Below, piece after piece: positions 38,137-49,553 of a DNA stretch of 64,000 bases. This DNA comes from Pycnopodia helianthoides (taxonomy: Eukaryota; Echinodermata; Asteroidea; Forcipulatida; Asteriidae). The stretch is taken from assembly GCA_032158295.1 (NCBI GenBank), contig CM063251.1, positions 21,325,933-21,389,932 of the forward strand, read 5' to 3'. The notes beneath the pieces were generated by a model. That model was not told the DNA's origin. It searched no databases and saw only the letters and a list, made by a program, of their open reading frames with translations. Numbering within the stretch: the stretch's first letter is position 1; each line of letters begins with the position of its first letter. The translations under genes and the position numbers were made by a program.

Positions 38137-38220
38137 TTCTGGTAGCGTTCAGTTCTGGTAGCGTTCGGTTCTGGTAGCGTTCAGCTCTGGTAGCGTCCGG
38201 TTTGGGTAGCGTTCGGTTCT
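38137..38220. repeat. Five-copy 16-bp tandem repeat
   Basis: The unit TTCTGGTAGCGTTC(A/G)G is repeated five times at exact 16-bp spacing from 38137, with a few substitutions, followed by a partial TTCT. There are no spacers, so it is not CRISPR-like. Short minisatellite in non-coding DNA. Confidence 0.9.
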
Positions 38221-41200
38221 ACTGTGGGATGATAATTGGAATTACTTGAGTGAACAGCCAGTCTAATAAGGCCGTGATGATTTCTAACACATGTTTGTCG
38301 TTGGCTTTATATTCCTTGTTTTGATTTATTTGCGCTTCATTGGAACTTCCCAAACTGGTGAGAGATTTCCATGACAAGTCGTTTGACAGCCGGAACTGTA
38401 AAATCCATTATTTCCAAGGTTCTTGTATTTTGCTCTGTATGAAGAACTCGCATTTGAGTTTAATGAATCATGTTTCATAACCATAGCAGGACGGGTGATG
38501 TTTTAATCGGCGTTTTAGACCGACGGTGTTAGTGTCAGATCTGATGTGAACAATGATTAATGACTTATCAAGATGAATATTATTCTTATGTCGTCTGTAA
38601 TAGTTTCAAACCCTTTCCGGCTGGTGGTTGCCATTGACATGCACATAAATATTGCATCAATTAAATACAATGTTATCCAGTCATGCTTTCATGTATCGTT
38701 CGTTTGTCGTGTGAAGGCTGTTTCAGCATACGGCGCAACCTTCACAATACTTACTCTCATTTGTCAACAGAGGGGGCTGTTGATAGTTGACCGCTGATTC
38801 GCGGAAAGGGGCTGGTACGTTTTCAGTGACCGAGGATGGGGGCGCTTTGTAAGTAAGGGCATGGTAAGGGCAACATGGTGTTTAAAGGGTTAACGTCCGA
38901 TGTTGGGGATCGATTCAACTTGGGGAGCTTAAGTGAAAAAAAACAAAATAAAATTAAAAGAAATCAAAATGGTGGGCGATGCATATGATTCGCTCATACG
39001 GGCCCCTACGTGTTAGCTAAATACACCTTTGCATTAATGGCGATTCACGCTCGAGAATGAAGTGTACGACTGTTATATGTACTGGAACAACCCATGGCTT
39101 GTAAGAAGTGTTTCTTTTTTGTGTGTCGTTACCCCCCGCCCTGCAAGATCAATAGTGTCTGTATCTGAAACTGCGTTGTAAGAGAATATCAAACAGTGTT
39201 ATTATTCAAGTCACAACTCTACATTCTTCTTCCTCTGATGATTGTATTTAGTTTGGGCAGAGTAGACCCTAACACCGTTTTGCTGATTCAAAGACGCGTG
39301 AACATAATTGATTGCACATATTTGTAGTCAGTGATACGTGGTATAGTTGTCTCTGAGACGAGACATGTCTTAGTGTCTCAGGTCCTTATACATTGTACAA
39401 AGAAAATTTATACAGTATTTTGAACAGACGCCACGGAGTCATCAATGACGTCATGTGTAAACATTCTCTCTATGATATCGTAGACTCTTCTTTCTTGTGA
39501 CTCGATGAGTCTGTTATGAAGTAATTCCTTCTCACCGATTTCTTCCAAGATTACCGGAAAATCTTTGAAGAGACATCGGAGTATACATGAACTTGCATTT
39601 GTACAACGTTTGTCAACAACCCAACTGGCCCAAATAGATTAAATTGGATTAAAAATAGATTGAATTCTATGGAGCTTTTCGTAGGGGAACGTACCGTAAC
39701 CCAATAGGCAAATTTGTTATTGCAACATTTGAATAATGCGTATTACATCTTCGTTATCCATCTGCAAGATGCACTCTGTGCGATTGGAAAATGTTTTTAC
39801 TTTATCTGCAACAACAAATTTTGTTTGCTTTAACGAGGAGATTCCGCTGAGATAAATCCACGATAAGTTTTCTCACTTATGTTTTGTCATGCTTGCAAGC
39901 TGATACACTCTACATAAAATATTGCTTGGTTGCAACATATTTTGCTAATGAACAAGTTCTTATGAACGTGTTACATCCAACTTCAAATCAATCAAAATAC
40001 AGACAAGTTAGACCAATATTAATTGTTACATTACACACAAACTTATGCGATTACATGTAGACGTTCATATTTATAGTTATCTATAATTCTATAAAATATG
40101 TAAAACAGGGAAACTTTGTTTGAATACACAACCAAGTGACTGGCGAGGTGTGTCATGAAGGTCGGGCTGAGCTTAATAAATAGTCGTACTTTGTGAAAAC
40201 TGATGCGAGGTAACACGTTGTTGTTGTTGTTGTTTACAAAAAGAGACTAAATGTTACACACATTTCACAGGAAGAGAAGAGCGACCGTAACTGATTAATT
40301 TGAAGTAGGCACTCGTGGTGCCCTCAGACGCAACGAGTTCTGTCCCTCAAGCACGTGTGACTAAAGTGAGATGATCTACAAGCATTGGAGACCCTGGGCC
40401 CGCGTGCTGCGGCACACCTCGAGCCGGTAGGACTGCCCCTGCACTGCCGCTGGGCATTATGTTATTAAAAGATCAAGCTCGCAACCCGTTATCTCGTTTC
40501 AATAGTTTTGAATGAACTGTTATGTTGTATTGGACTGTGGCGTTAAGGCCAGGGGCCCCAGGAAGAGCCCGGTGCTTTATCCTTGAAGGAAACGGCACTA
40601 AGGACAGATCGAGTGTTGCCGTAAAGGTTACAAACACCCAGACACTACACGAGAAACTATCGACTAAGAGACGTCAATCGAACCGATATGAGGATGGCGC
40701 CAGACTACTAGATCGACACAAGTCCCATGCTCGTGGCTGAATACATTAAAGTAATTCAATTTTGATTGCAATTTATCCGGGTTCTAATATTACAAACTCC
40801 CAAAATTGCTCTAAAAATACCAGGTTGAATTGAAAGAAATGTATGAAATGTTATTCGACTGGCTGACATTCATTTTTGATGTCTATCATCCATCATCTGG
40901 TATGCGGTCTCGAAATACCGTGCTATCTCGTAATTGCTCGTCATTGCTTACATCTCTACGATAACCTAAAACAGACGAGTTTGCATCAAATCTAGTTTCC
41001 CATGAGGCAAAGCTTTGCCAGTGCAAAAATGAGATTCGTGTTGTTTTACTCATTAATGGATGTTTTTATCAGATGACGAAATCGACTATAGTGCAGTGAT
41101 TGTGACGAAAACTCAACCTCGGTTTTTGTCACTTGTTTTTTTGTCTGGAGCGATTGTTACACCGTCAGATAGACTCGTCACTTCTTGAGAAGTGATTCCA

Positions 41201-41768
41201 GTATCCGTGGGTTTCATTGTCGCTGGATTATGTATTCATGCAGTCCACCATTTTTAAATGTCATTCACCCATAATTAAGTAATGACGGTGAATACGATGC
41301 TGAGCATAGACACCCCTGTGACATGGACTGAATGTAAATAATGAATCACTCTATTAGAAGGAAAAGGGAAAGCATTGGTTATTGGTCAATGCGATTAAAG
41401 GTTACAGGACTGTGGGACTGTCGTGCCCCCTTATGTTTGTTTTTGAAGTGTATGCGGGCGCCTCTTGTGCTATGTAATGATCTGCTCCTGACCCTTTTTT
41501 TTTTACACATTACTTCTTAAGAACTGATCAAGACAAACGCTGCTGCAAAACTCAAACCATTTTTGTCAGGTTGACGATACTACTTTGCTTCTAATCAAGA
41601 TGGGAGTGGCGGAAAGGGGGGGGGGGTAAAAGGGCACTGGCCTCGATCTGGAAATAAACTGAGATCGTAATTTTGATTATGGGGAATAAAACTGATTAAA
41701 AAAGGCGACATAATGCCGGCAAGTTTTCTGGACTATATTGTAACAAATATTCTCTTCTGACGGATTGT
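38221..41768. other. Non-coding, no gene recognised
   Basis: No exon recognised. There is a GC-richer patch at about 40380-40450 next to an unremarkable 72-codon frame at 40522-40740. A G run of 11 lies at 41616-41626. Confidence 0.45.
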
Positions 41769-42017
41769 ACTGCAAAAACTGGGGTGTTAAAATTGACACC
41801 ATGGGTGTTGTCACATATAGATACCAAAAAGAGAATTGAATTGGACATTATAGGGTGTTAAAACAACTCAAGTGTAATTATTTTGGCAGAAATTGGTGTT
41901 AATTGGCAGAAATTAGTGTTATTTTAACACCCTATGATGTAAATGTTGATTCTTTTTTGGTATCTATATGTGACAACACCCATATGGTGTCAATTTTAAC
42001 ACCCCAGTTTTTGCAGT
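41769..42017. mobile_element. Fold-back MITE with about 100-bp inverted repeats
   Basis: The left arm starts ACTGCAAAAACTGGGGTGTT and the right arm ends in its exact complement. The two arms match almost perfectly for about 65 bp (including GTTGTCACATATAGATACC) and recognisably to about 100 bp (ATAGGGTGTTAAAA). The loop contains two near-identical 19-bp units (TTGGCAGAAATTGGTGTTA type). There is no coding capacity. I could not define a clear target-site duplication, so the superfamily is open. Confidence 0.88.
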
Positions 42018-43080
42018 GATGCGTTTCTTGAATAGCCTTAACAGTGTGTTTGTTTAGTTGCAAACAGTCCAGTGTTTACGGTGCGTATAGCGCCCGACTT
42101 CCCAGCGTGAACATTTTGCTCTTCTTTCAAATCACTGTATAACAAATCATAGATTCTGCTATTTTTCATGACATTTAAAAAAAGTCAATCCTTATTAGAT
42201 TGGAGTGTTGTTGCGGAAACGAGACACCTTGTGCTCCTCCAATTATACAGTGGCTGCTTTGTAGAAATGAAATTAACTCCACACTCCTTGAATTAAGCCC
42301 GCGTCCAAAAATACAAGTGTGTTTTTCCTTTCTTTCTCGATAATCCTTGATTGAGTTGTTTCCACCTGTTTTCACGTTTGCATATTGTTGAACAAACTTC
42401 ATCGTCTGTGGAACTGTCTCGGTTTGAAACTTCTGAACTTGAAGTTCCGTTATGTTGCTACGTCCTCTGGGTCTGTGTCACGTGACGCATTTCGATTTTA
42501 AATTAATAACTTGGAAGCAAAATTAAGCACAACTGATTTTTATCTACCTCTGGGTATTCGTCTATAGCGAAGAATATTTGAACGGTTTACTTATGTTTGA
42601 TGGACAATTGAATCAAAACAATTATGAGTATAACCATAAATGGATGTCTGTGTCCCGCAAATCCAAATAAGATCATTCCAGTTTTTTTTATCTCCATGGG
42701 AATTGTTATATATTTTAAATTACTCAGGTAGACAAAATCCCTGGGTTTTAATGCACGCAAAAGCGATTCTTATCCCTTTTAAAACATTCTAAGTTATCAA
42801 GGTAAAATTTAATTGGACATAAGTATTATTATTTCCCTTGCATGGTTTTGGTTTGTTTTGTTAGTTACGTTTTTTTTCCGGAGGGTAATTGTAATTTGCC
42901 TTGGCTGGTAGGGCTACAGGCTAAACATAATGCGGAACTCTGCCGGGATACTTAATGTGCTCTCAACCATCCATGTAATTTGAAATTATTGTGTATTAAA
43001 GGTAGAGTCATACGGGATTCATGTCAATGTAATACTGATTTATAGGCCATCTAGAAAGATTATCTAGAAAGATACGGTAA
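42018..43080. other. Non-coding, no recognised feature
   Basis: Nothing recognised. A TTAAAGGTAGAGTCATACGG at 42996 may be the left end of a repeat that includes the next block. Confidence 0.45.
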
Positions 43081-43265
43081 CATTTTCTCTGTGAAAGTTT
43101 AACTGAATATATTGTTTGCTTGTTGAGAAAAGAGCCACCAGTAGTGTCGAATCCATCCGGTTTTTGCGAAGTGACAGCGGGTACCAACTACATCTTTGAC
43201 CGCAGCATTCGCAAACAAACACCACGGAAATGTGATTCTCCAAAAGCCGTCTCAAGGCGATCATT
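43081..43265 (+). repeat. Dispersed repeat pair, copy 2
   Basis: Colinear with 37121-37345, sharing TGTGAAAGTTTAACTGAATA, GTGACAGCGGGTACCAACTA and ACACCACGGAAATGTGA. It may begin at the TTAAAGG around 42996. Confidence 0.65.
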
Positions 43266-43543
43266 GAAGATGATTACAGTTTTCTAATCGAACGAAATAT
43301 TATTGCAGGATGCTTTCTACCATGACCATCTCCAAAACAAGTGGGCTTTCGGAAAAAATTAACCCTGTTTTTTAAAGGTCATTATCAAAGTATAACCCTA
43401 TTTTAAAGAATTCTCTCTTTAAGAACACAATCACCATGGAAACTGTCTGAAAAAGTTTAACTTTAATAATTCTATGATCGAGCTGGTAGAGATGGCATCG
43501 GCACATGTGTGGGTCCCAGACTTGAATTGTTATTTATATGTTG

Positions 43544-43601
43544 TCGTCTTCGTCGTTGTTGTTGTTGCTGTTGTCGCTTTATTGTTTTGTTGTTGTTGTT
43601 G

Positions 43602-43670
<69 letters not shown>

Positions 43671-43673
43671 TTG

Positions 43674-43740
<67 letters not shown>

Positions 43741-43880
43741 GGTGTTGTTGTTGGTGTTGTTGTTGTTGTTGCTGTTGCTGTTGTTGTTGCTGTTGTTGTT
43801 GTTGTTGTTGTTGCTGTTGCTGCTGCCGTTGCCGTTGCTGTTGTTTCTGTTGTTGCTTTGTTGCTTTGTTGTCTGTCGTT
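43544..43880. repeat. CTG/TTG triplet microsatellite
   Basis: An interrupted TTG (CAA) tract contains a pure block of 19 CTG units at 43611-43667, followed by about 22 GTT units (43675-43740) and mixed TTG/CTG to 43880. All frames on both strands stay open, giving poly-Leu, poly-Cys, poly-Val, poly-Gln, poly-Asn or poly-Ala/Ser peptides. None has flanking sequence, splice context or a start that suggests a real polyglutamine protein. Confidence 0.93.
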
Positions 43881-45260
43881 GTCGTCGAAACCTTATGGGA
43901 ACGTGTTGTTTGGGGGCGTGCTGTGCGGGAGGTGATTGTTGTTTTGTCACCGTCATATCCTTGATATTTCTGCAAGTTACATTAAAATGAGATCCCCGTG
44001 GGGATGGCCTATTTTTCCCCCACTACTTCGTGCTTCCTGATTATTTTGAAGTCTAAATCTTTAGCATCTTCTGTAATGCAATTTGAAATCTTTCAATTTG
44101 GCCCGTGCCCTCAGAAAGGAAGACTAATTTAGCGTTCGGGGAACTAAACGAAGAAGAAGAAGAAAAGAAAATCATATGGGAGTTCTTGGGCATCAGCTTG
44201 CGACCCTAATTGAAGAATGCAGTACGCAGTGCCGATTTGGGGGCGGTTACGATTGAGTTACGGAAATTACAATTGTGCACATCGTTGATGACATTTTAAT
44301 TTCTCCCGAATTAGTTTGGGCTCTACTGAGAATGTCATTAGTGACAGGGAACCGGGACAAACAACCGTCATATCCTGATTGTGAGCATTTTTGGAAGGGA
44401 ACATGCTGTACCTTTTTTGTAGTTGATGCCTATTTTTTTTCAAAGGGTGCAGTTTTAATCGGAGGGGATGACGAGGTACAGTCCCCATAAACTTAGCATT
44501 AACTCACATTGTGTCGTTGAATTATATCTAATGATTTTAGAATCTATTCATTATTAGAGCTTGACGTATTGATGTCACACACTGTTTGTAATTTACGGAG
44601 TACCTAATTAGTTTATCACGGTGAACATGCTGCGACAGTTTAATATGTTACACAGTTTAGTCTGTGTTTTATTCCACTAGAGACGTTTGCAGAAGATGAA
44701 AACTCAACCGTTTTGATAATGTGCTCTTTTTCTGCGCATTCGTTTTTGCGCACATCGGATTGGTAATTTACCAACAGAATCAAAGAGATCTCACCTATTG
44801 CAAAATTCACCTCAATGAGATACATCTCCATCTAATAAATAATACTAATAATGAATAACATTTCTTTATTTTGATAGATTCATTCAAAATAAGTCCGATG
44901 TGATCATGCGCACAGTCTCTGTCGAAAATACACATTTTTTCTTTTTTTCACTAAAATTGTTCACCAAATTTAATGAAATTTTCACAGGTAAGTTGTATGA
45001 TGCGTTCATTGAAAAACAGAGAGCGGCAGTTAAATTACTCTTCCTCCAAAATGGGTTAAAACAAATCATTGTTTAATTTTAGTCTGAAAGCTTATAGTTT
45101 ACTAATTATGAAGTTCATATAATAGAAGAAGACAAATTCTGTAGAATATTTCCCTCTGAAACGAAGTCATATTCGAGAAAACTGTACATACAAACCTAAA
45201 AAAAACGCAACAGCTTATTTCGGTTGTTGCAAACAAACTAAGGACAATTGGTTACATGCT
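43881..45260. other. Non-coding, no gene recognised
   Basis: AT-rich with short open frames. The stretch 44930-45060 (AAATTTTCACAGG(T)AAGTTGTATGA type sequence) resembles 60500-60600 (TGACATTTTCACAGGATAGTTGTATAAC), suggesting another dispersed repeat. Confidence 0.45.
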
Positions 45261-45269
45261 GTAAATTGT

Positions 45270-45424
45270 GCATGGATTTTTCACTATTTGCTCCTGACTC
45301 ACACAACGGATCAAACCCAAATTTTCACAGGTTTGTTATTTCATGTGTATGGTTGATCACACAAATCATGAACACTGTCTGCAACTATTTTGTCAGCCCT
45401 ACCAATCTTGTATGATACCTTTAA
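45270..45424 (+). mobile_element. Fragment of second TTAA MITE family
   Basis: The right half aligns with 37780-37927: TTTTCACAGGTTTGTTATTT, GTATGGTTGATCACACAAAT, TCTGCAACTATTTTGTCAGC and ACCAATCTTGTATGATACCT followed by TTAA. The left terminus was not located; it may be a truncated insertion. Confidence 0.6.
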
Positions 45425-47950
45425 TAAGCACGTATCATAAATGATTCACACGATTGATGAAAACGGTGATTTACTTTAGTTTATAAACTTATGAATAACA
45501 GACAGAAATAGTGTTGGCAAATTTTGCCCTTTTGGCCTTGCAAAAGTTCGATTAAAATTGCTTTAAACTTGTTTAGGAAGACAGGGACAAAATTGAAAAA
45601 CATTGAATTCATACGAGATCTTCGATGGAGGCAGAGCAATAAAGGAAAATGCGTTAACATTAGAATAATCTCACACCCTAGAGGAAACACTGTATTAAAT
45701 GTGGATTACGAAAAAGAAGAAAAAAAACTTCACTCAAAAACAAGATCGCCCTGGGAAGTTGAAATGAAGTCATCTTGAGGATTGAGCAACGCACTTTCCG
45801 CAGGGATCTCTTTAGTTCGGGTTTATTATTTCTGAAGCCATTGTGCACTTGACTAATTTCATTACCGATATCGTTTACAATCCGGCAAAGAGTCATGTCT
45901 GTACTTGCGACGCAGGCCAAACATATTGTTGCAGTACATGTGTAGTTTGCTAGTTATTTTTGCCGCTGGAGTCATAATTTAACATGTATTACAGAATATC
46001 TCAGGGGTTCAAAAGTATTCTCTCAGAGGTATTCGTTAAATCGCCCTCGGCGGTTGATTAAATATCATCTATGCATTTTTTTTTTTAGGGGGTGGAGATT
46101 GTCTAAAAATCGTTAATATGTTCCCAAGGCGGAAAGAGGGAGGTCAGTGGTTGAATGGTGTGCACTTTTGATATAAGCCGATTCGGCGGGATGTCTCGGA
46201 TCTTGTTTCGTCTTCGTCCTTCTTAAAGTGTGCCCTCTTTAGACTGCGAGCGACGATTCTAGTGTAGAGACACACACGTGTGCGTGACGCCGTTTTGTGT
46301 GCATGCAGTTGTATTGGAATGGGAAGAAAGAGGCGGTTTGAGTTTTACCGACTTGAGATCACTGATTGGTTAAGCTGACATACGTTACCTCACAATGTAA
46401 AAAAAAAGGAGTAAATTGTTTAGACAAATGCTGGCATCAAATCATTTGTGTTTCACGTGTTTATGTTGATTGTTCTCTCAATGGCTAGCTGGATGGAATG
46501 CATTAGTATGTTAACATGAGCATTAGTTTCATTTTGCCATTCAATGAATGGTCGCATACGATGGGGTATCAACATACTTAATATTACTACAAGTACTTCA
46601 AAACAACGACAATTTATATATCACATCATTTATCTGCCCCCCGCCCCCCGGTCCGCCTCTCCACATACCGGTTTCAATTATTATTTTTTTGCAAATTTTT
46701 GAAACCTGAAATAATGCATTCAGAGTCAGAGTCATGCGAAGACGCTATGTGTCATATTACTGGTAACGTGTCGTCCGCATTGCAATCCACACCTTCCCAG
46801 AACCAAAATAGCGGCATATAAAAAAATGTGTTAATTTATATGATCGAATCAGAAACTTCATCGCGAAATGCCGCTGTAAATCAGACTTTCGCTAGTCAAG
46901 TAGAACTAATTCTCATTCCTAGATGGATTCTGGCAGGTAACGGCATCACGCGCACTGATCATTACAACATCGGGTTAATTATTTGTCTCGATGCAAACGC
47001 AGGTTGCTTGTCGTTGGCCTATCTGTCAGACTTTAATTTTACGGTTATTTTTGTTTTCTTTTTCAAAATGCTCAGCGTGTTTCTTAAAGGTTTCAGTCAT
47101 GGGTAGAATAATAAAGTTTAACCCGGGTGTCAACACAGAAGGTATCGGTCAGTCGCTGACTCGGTACATTACATCTTACTTCAACCCGATTTCACACACC
47201 CGCGATGTATAGAGAGAAAATAAGGATACGACGTATTAACGGTAACAAGGTTAAATCTATCTTGAAGGGAAATTGCTGAAATGCGCTGGAAGGGGATATA
47301 GGCTGCTGCGAGAAACACTGCATGTTATTGGAGATTGTAGCCATTCCGAGCAACTTGGCAGTTCAATTGAAGAAACACAGCAGCATATGTTAGTAGCACG
47401 GTTCTCATAAATACTGAGACTTTCGTGTGGTTGTTATAGTTGCCACATAATAGCCTCGGTGAATATTGAACACCCGTCTGAATCTGCAACAACATTAGAA
47501 CAGAAATCGAAGACGGCAATAATTATTGCCCATTTGCTTCAGAGACAACGCTGTTTAGCAGCCTTTGACTTGCCGAATAATGACTGTCCCCTCTTAAGTG
47601 CTACCAAATGTCAAGTTTCACTATAATCACTGTGAAAGAATCGACGCAAATACCTGCAAATCCATTAAGTCGTACAGCATTGTCCGAAACCATTTCTCAC
47701 CCAAAAGGCAGCTTTTGACTAAGTATATAGAAACAACATTTGGCATGATTTGGGCTTTTATTTGCTCAGCTCAGCTTACACTTACAGAAGCTGTCATTGC
47801 GTTCGAGAAAGCGAGTTGTAATTATTCATTCACCGTGATAGGGAGCAGTAACGTCACACTGTGTTCAGCCGTCGATGTACTGGTGCGTTAGACTTGCTGA
47901 CAGTCGCCGCGCCAATCCCGAGCGAATCACGTGCGAAGTGACTGATATTA
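45425..47950. other. Non-coding, no gene recognised
   Basis: No exon recognised. Frames at 45524-45778 and 47598-47891 show no domain or splice context. A T9/AG5 junction lies at about 46077-46091. Confidence 0.45.
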
Positions 47951-47958
47951 TTCTCTAG

Positions 47959-48288
47959 TTGGTCAACTATCATCATTTTCTTGTTTGTCGACGACCAACG
48001 TTGGCGGCACTCTTGGGCCTTACCAAGAAAAGAAAAAAGGCCGCACACCGGTCGGCACCGAGGTATAAACTGAATGAATTATGGCGAGGGCTCGAAGACA
48101 TCATTGGTTCCCCCTCCCGCATTAATAAGGATGACAAGAAGAGGTTGCACCGGAGGAGGAATTCGCGCATGTCGCCCGACTTTCCCATAACACTGGTACA
48201 GGATTTCCACTACTTATCCACCAATGGTTTAGCACCGAAACGACCAGGCCTTATTATCTACAATCGCCTGCGTGTGTTGTTGAAGTAA
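47959..48288 (+). other. Unrecognised basic open frame upstream of exon C
   Basis: A 109-codon frame rich in Lys/Arg (for example LTKKRKKAAHRS and DDKKRLHRRRNSR) ends 545 bp before the exon C start codon. I recognise no domain. It lies in a GC-richer patch that could be part of the exon C promoter or 5' leader, where chance open frames are expected. It may also be an uncharacterised transposon remnant. Weakly supported as a gene. Confidence 0.12.
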
Positions 48289-48832
48289 AATGTTCATGGA
48301 CGTGTTTTCTGCGCTTAGTTGTAAATCTCCGATGCGCTGCTTCAATTTGAAGTGATTTGTCCTCGGGTAACGTTTTTTTTTTATTGTGTACAAGAACTGG
48401 ACAGCAGTCACTCTTGTATTATAGAACGCCACTCAGAGTGATCTACCAGGCTGGCTGGACGGTATACTATCGCACGTCAGTACTGGGTTCTTGAACAGGT
48501 GAACAGGCCTATGTTGGTACACCATTTTAATTTATATAAATGTACACTTTGAACTCCCAGCCAATCTTCACACTGTGTTGATATACGCTGAATAGCTTTA
48601 CTTCAGAAATCGGTTAGGTTTTTTTATTATGTGTAGCGACGTGTAGTTTTATACACACACGACGCGTCGATGCACTGTGTGCGAGTGCTCCGCTTGTTGT
48701 GGACTACACATTCAACGATTGTCATTTTATCGCTCGCACCATGTGGACATACGTAAGGATTCTGTGTCGGCTTTGAAGAGTTTTTTAACGGGAGAAACGG
48801 GAGGTGAGAATTGCCCGTCATTCTAAAGGAAG

Positions 48833-49553
48833 ATGGAGATCGATTTGAAGATGGTTGTTGGAACGGTGGTTTTGTTGTCACTGGCTGCTGGTGTACACCT
48901 GGCCAGTTTGTGTAAGACACCTGCGAACAGCGGTTTCTCTATATCGGTGCTCTTACCGGAGTATCCCCTCCCGAGAAACGTTATCACTCCAAATTTTCCT
49001 TACTTTACTCAGATGGTACGGCCAGCCATCGATATCGCAGCCAAACGGTTTCCACAGTTCCTACCCAACTACAGTGTGACTTTAATGTACGGAAATACCC
49101 AGTGTGATTCAGGTGTAGCGCTAAACGTCGCCCTGGTCGATTGGTTAGACCGAGGTGCAAATGCGTTTATAGGACCAGCCTGCGAGTACACTACCAGCCA
49201 GGTCAGTCGGTTTTTAGGATACCGAAATGTGCCGATGGTGACTGGTGGTGCGATGGCGAGGGGCTTTCGAATCGACGACGACCACCCGACGATAACGAGA
49301 ACGCAGACCCCGTATCGCAAAATGGGAGAGTTCGCACACGATTTCTTTTTGAAACAAAACTGGAGCCGTATTATCATGGTGTACAGACGAGAGGAAGATC
49401 AAATTCGAGATTGTTACTTCGCGATGGGATCCATATATCGTGTTCTACTTGAAGCAAACTTTCACGCCACCCATGGGGATTTCGACGAAGCTATATTCAG
49501 CTCCAAAGATTACTTGAATTTGTTGAAGGAAGATATCATGCCGAAAGCCCGAA
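48833..49553 (+). CDS. Natriuretic-peptide-receptor-like first exon C
   Basis: First coding exon (240 codons plus one base) of the third paralogue. The ATG has A at -3 and G at +4, and an in-frame TAA lies just upstream (48824-48826). Features are a signal peptide (about 1-24, VVGTVVLLSLAAG), FSISVLLPEYP (35-45), the sequon NYS (79-81), NTQC with Cys91, IGPACEYTTS with Cys117 (26 residues apart, as in B), VPMVTGGAMARGF (133-145), ITRTQTPYRKMGEF (154-167), NWS (176-178) and IRDCYFAMGSIYRVL with Cys194. It ends CCCGAA|GTAAGT, a consensus donor, in phase 1 at the same alignment point as A and B. It is the shortest of the three and lacks the Trp of the HWG/RWG motif (YRN here). No second exon was found in the 14.4 kb to the window end, so the remaining exons presumably lie beyond it. 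Confidence 0.92.

Noticed and set aside
38137..38220. CRISPR-like array
   Set aside because: The 16-bp units are directly contiguous with no spacers, and the genome is animal.
43472..43990. Several 125-167-codon frames on both strands
   Set aside because: They are translations of the CTG/TTG microsatellite; every frame stays open and flanking residues show no protein-like sequence.
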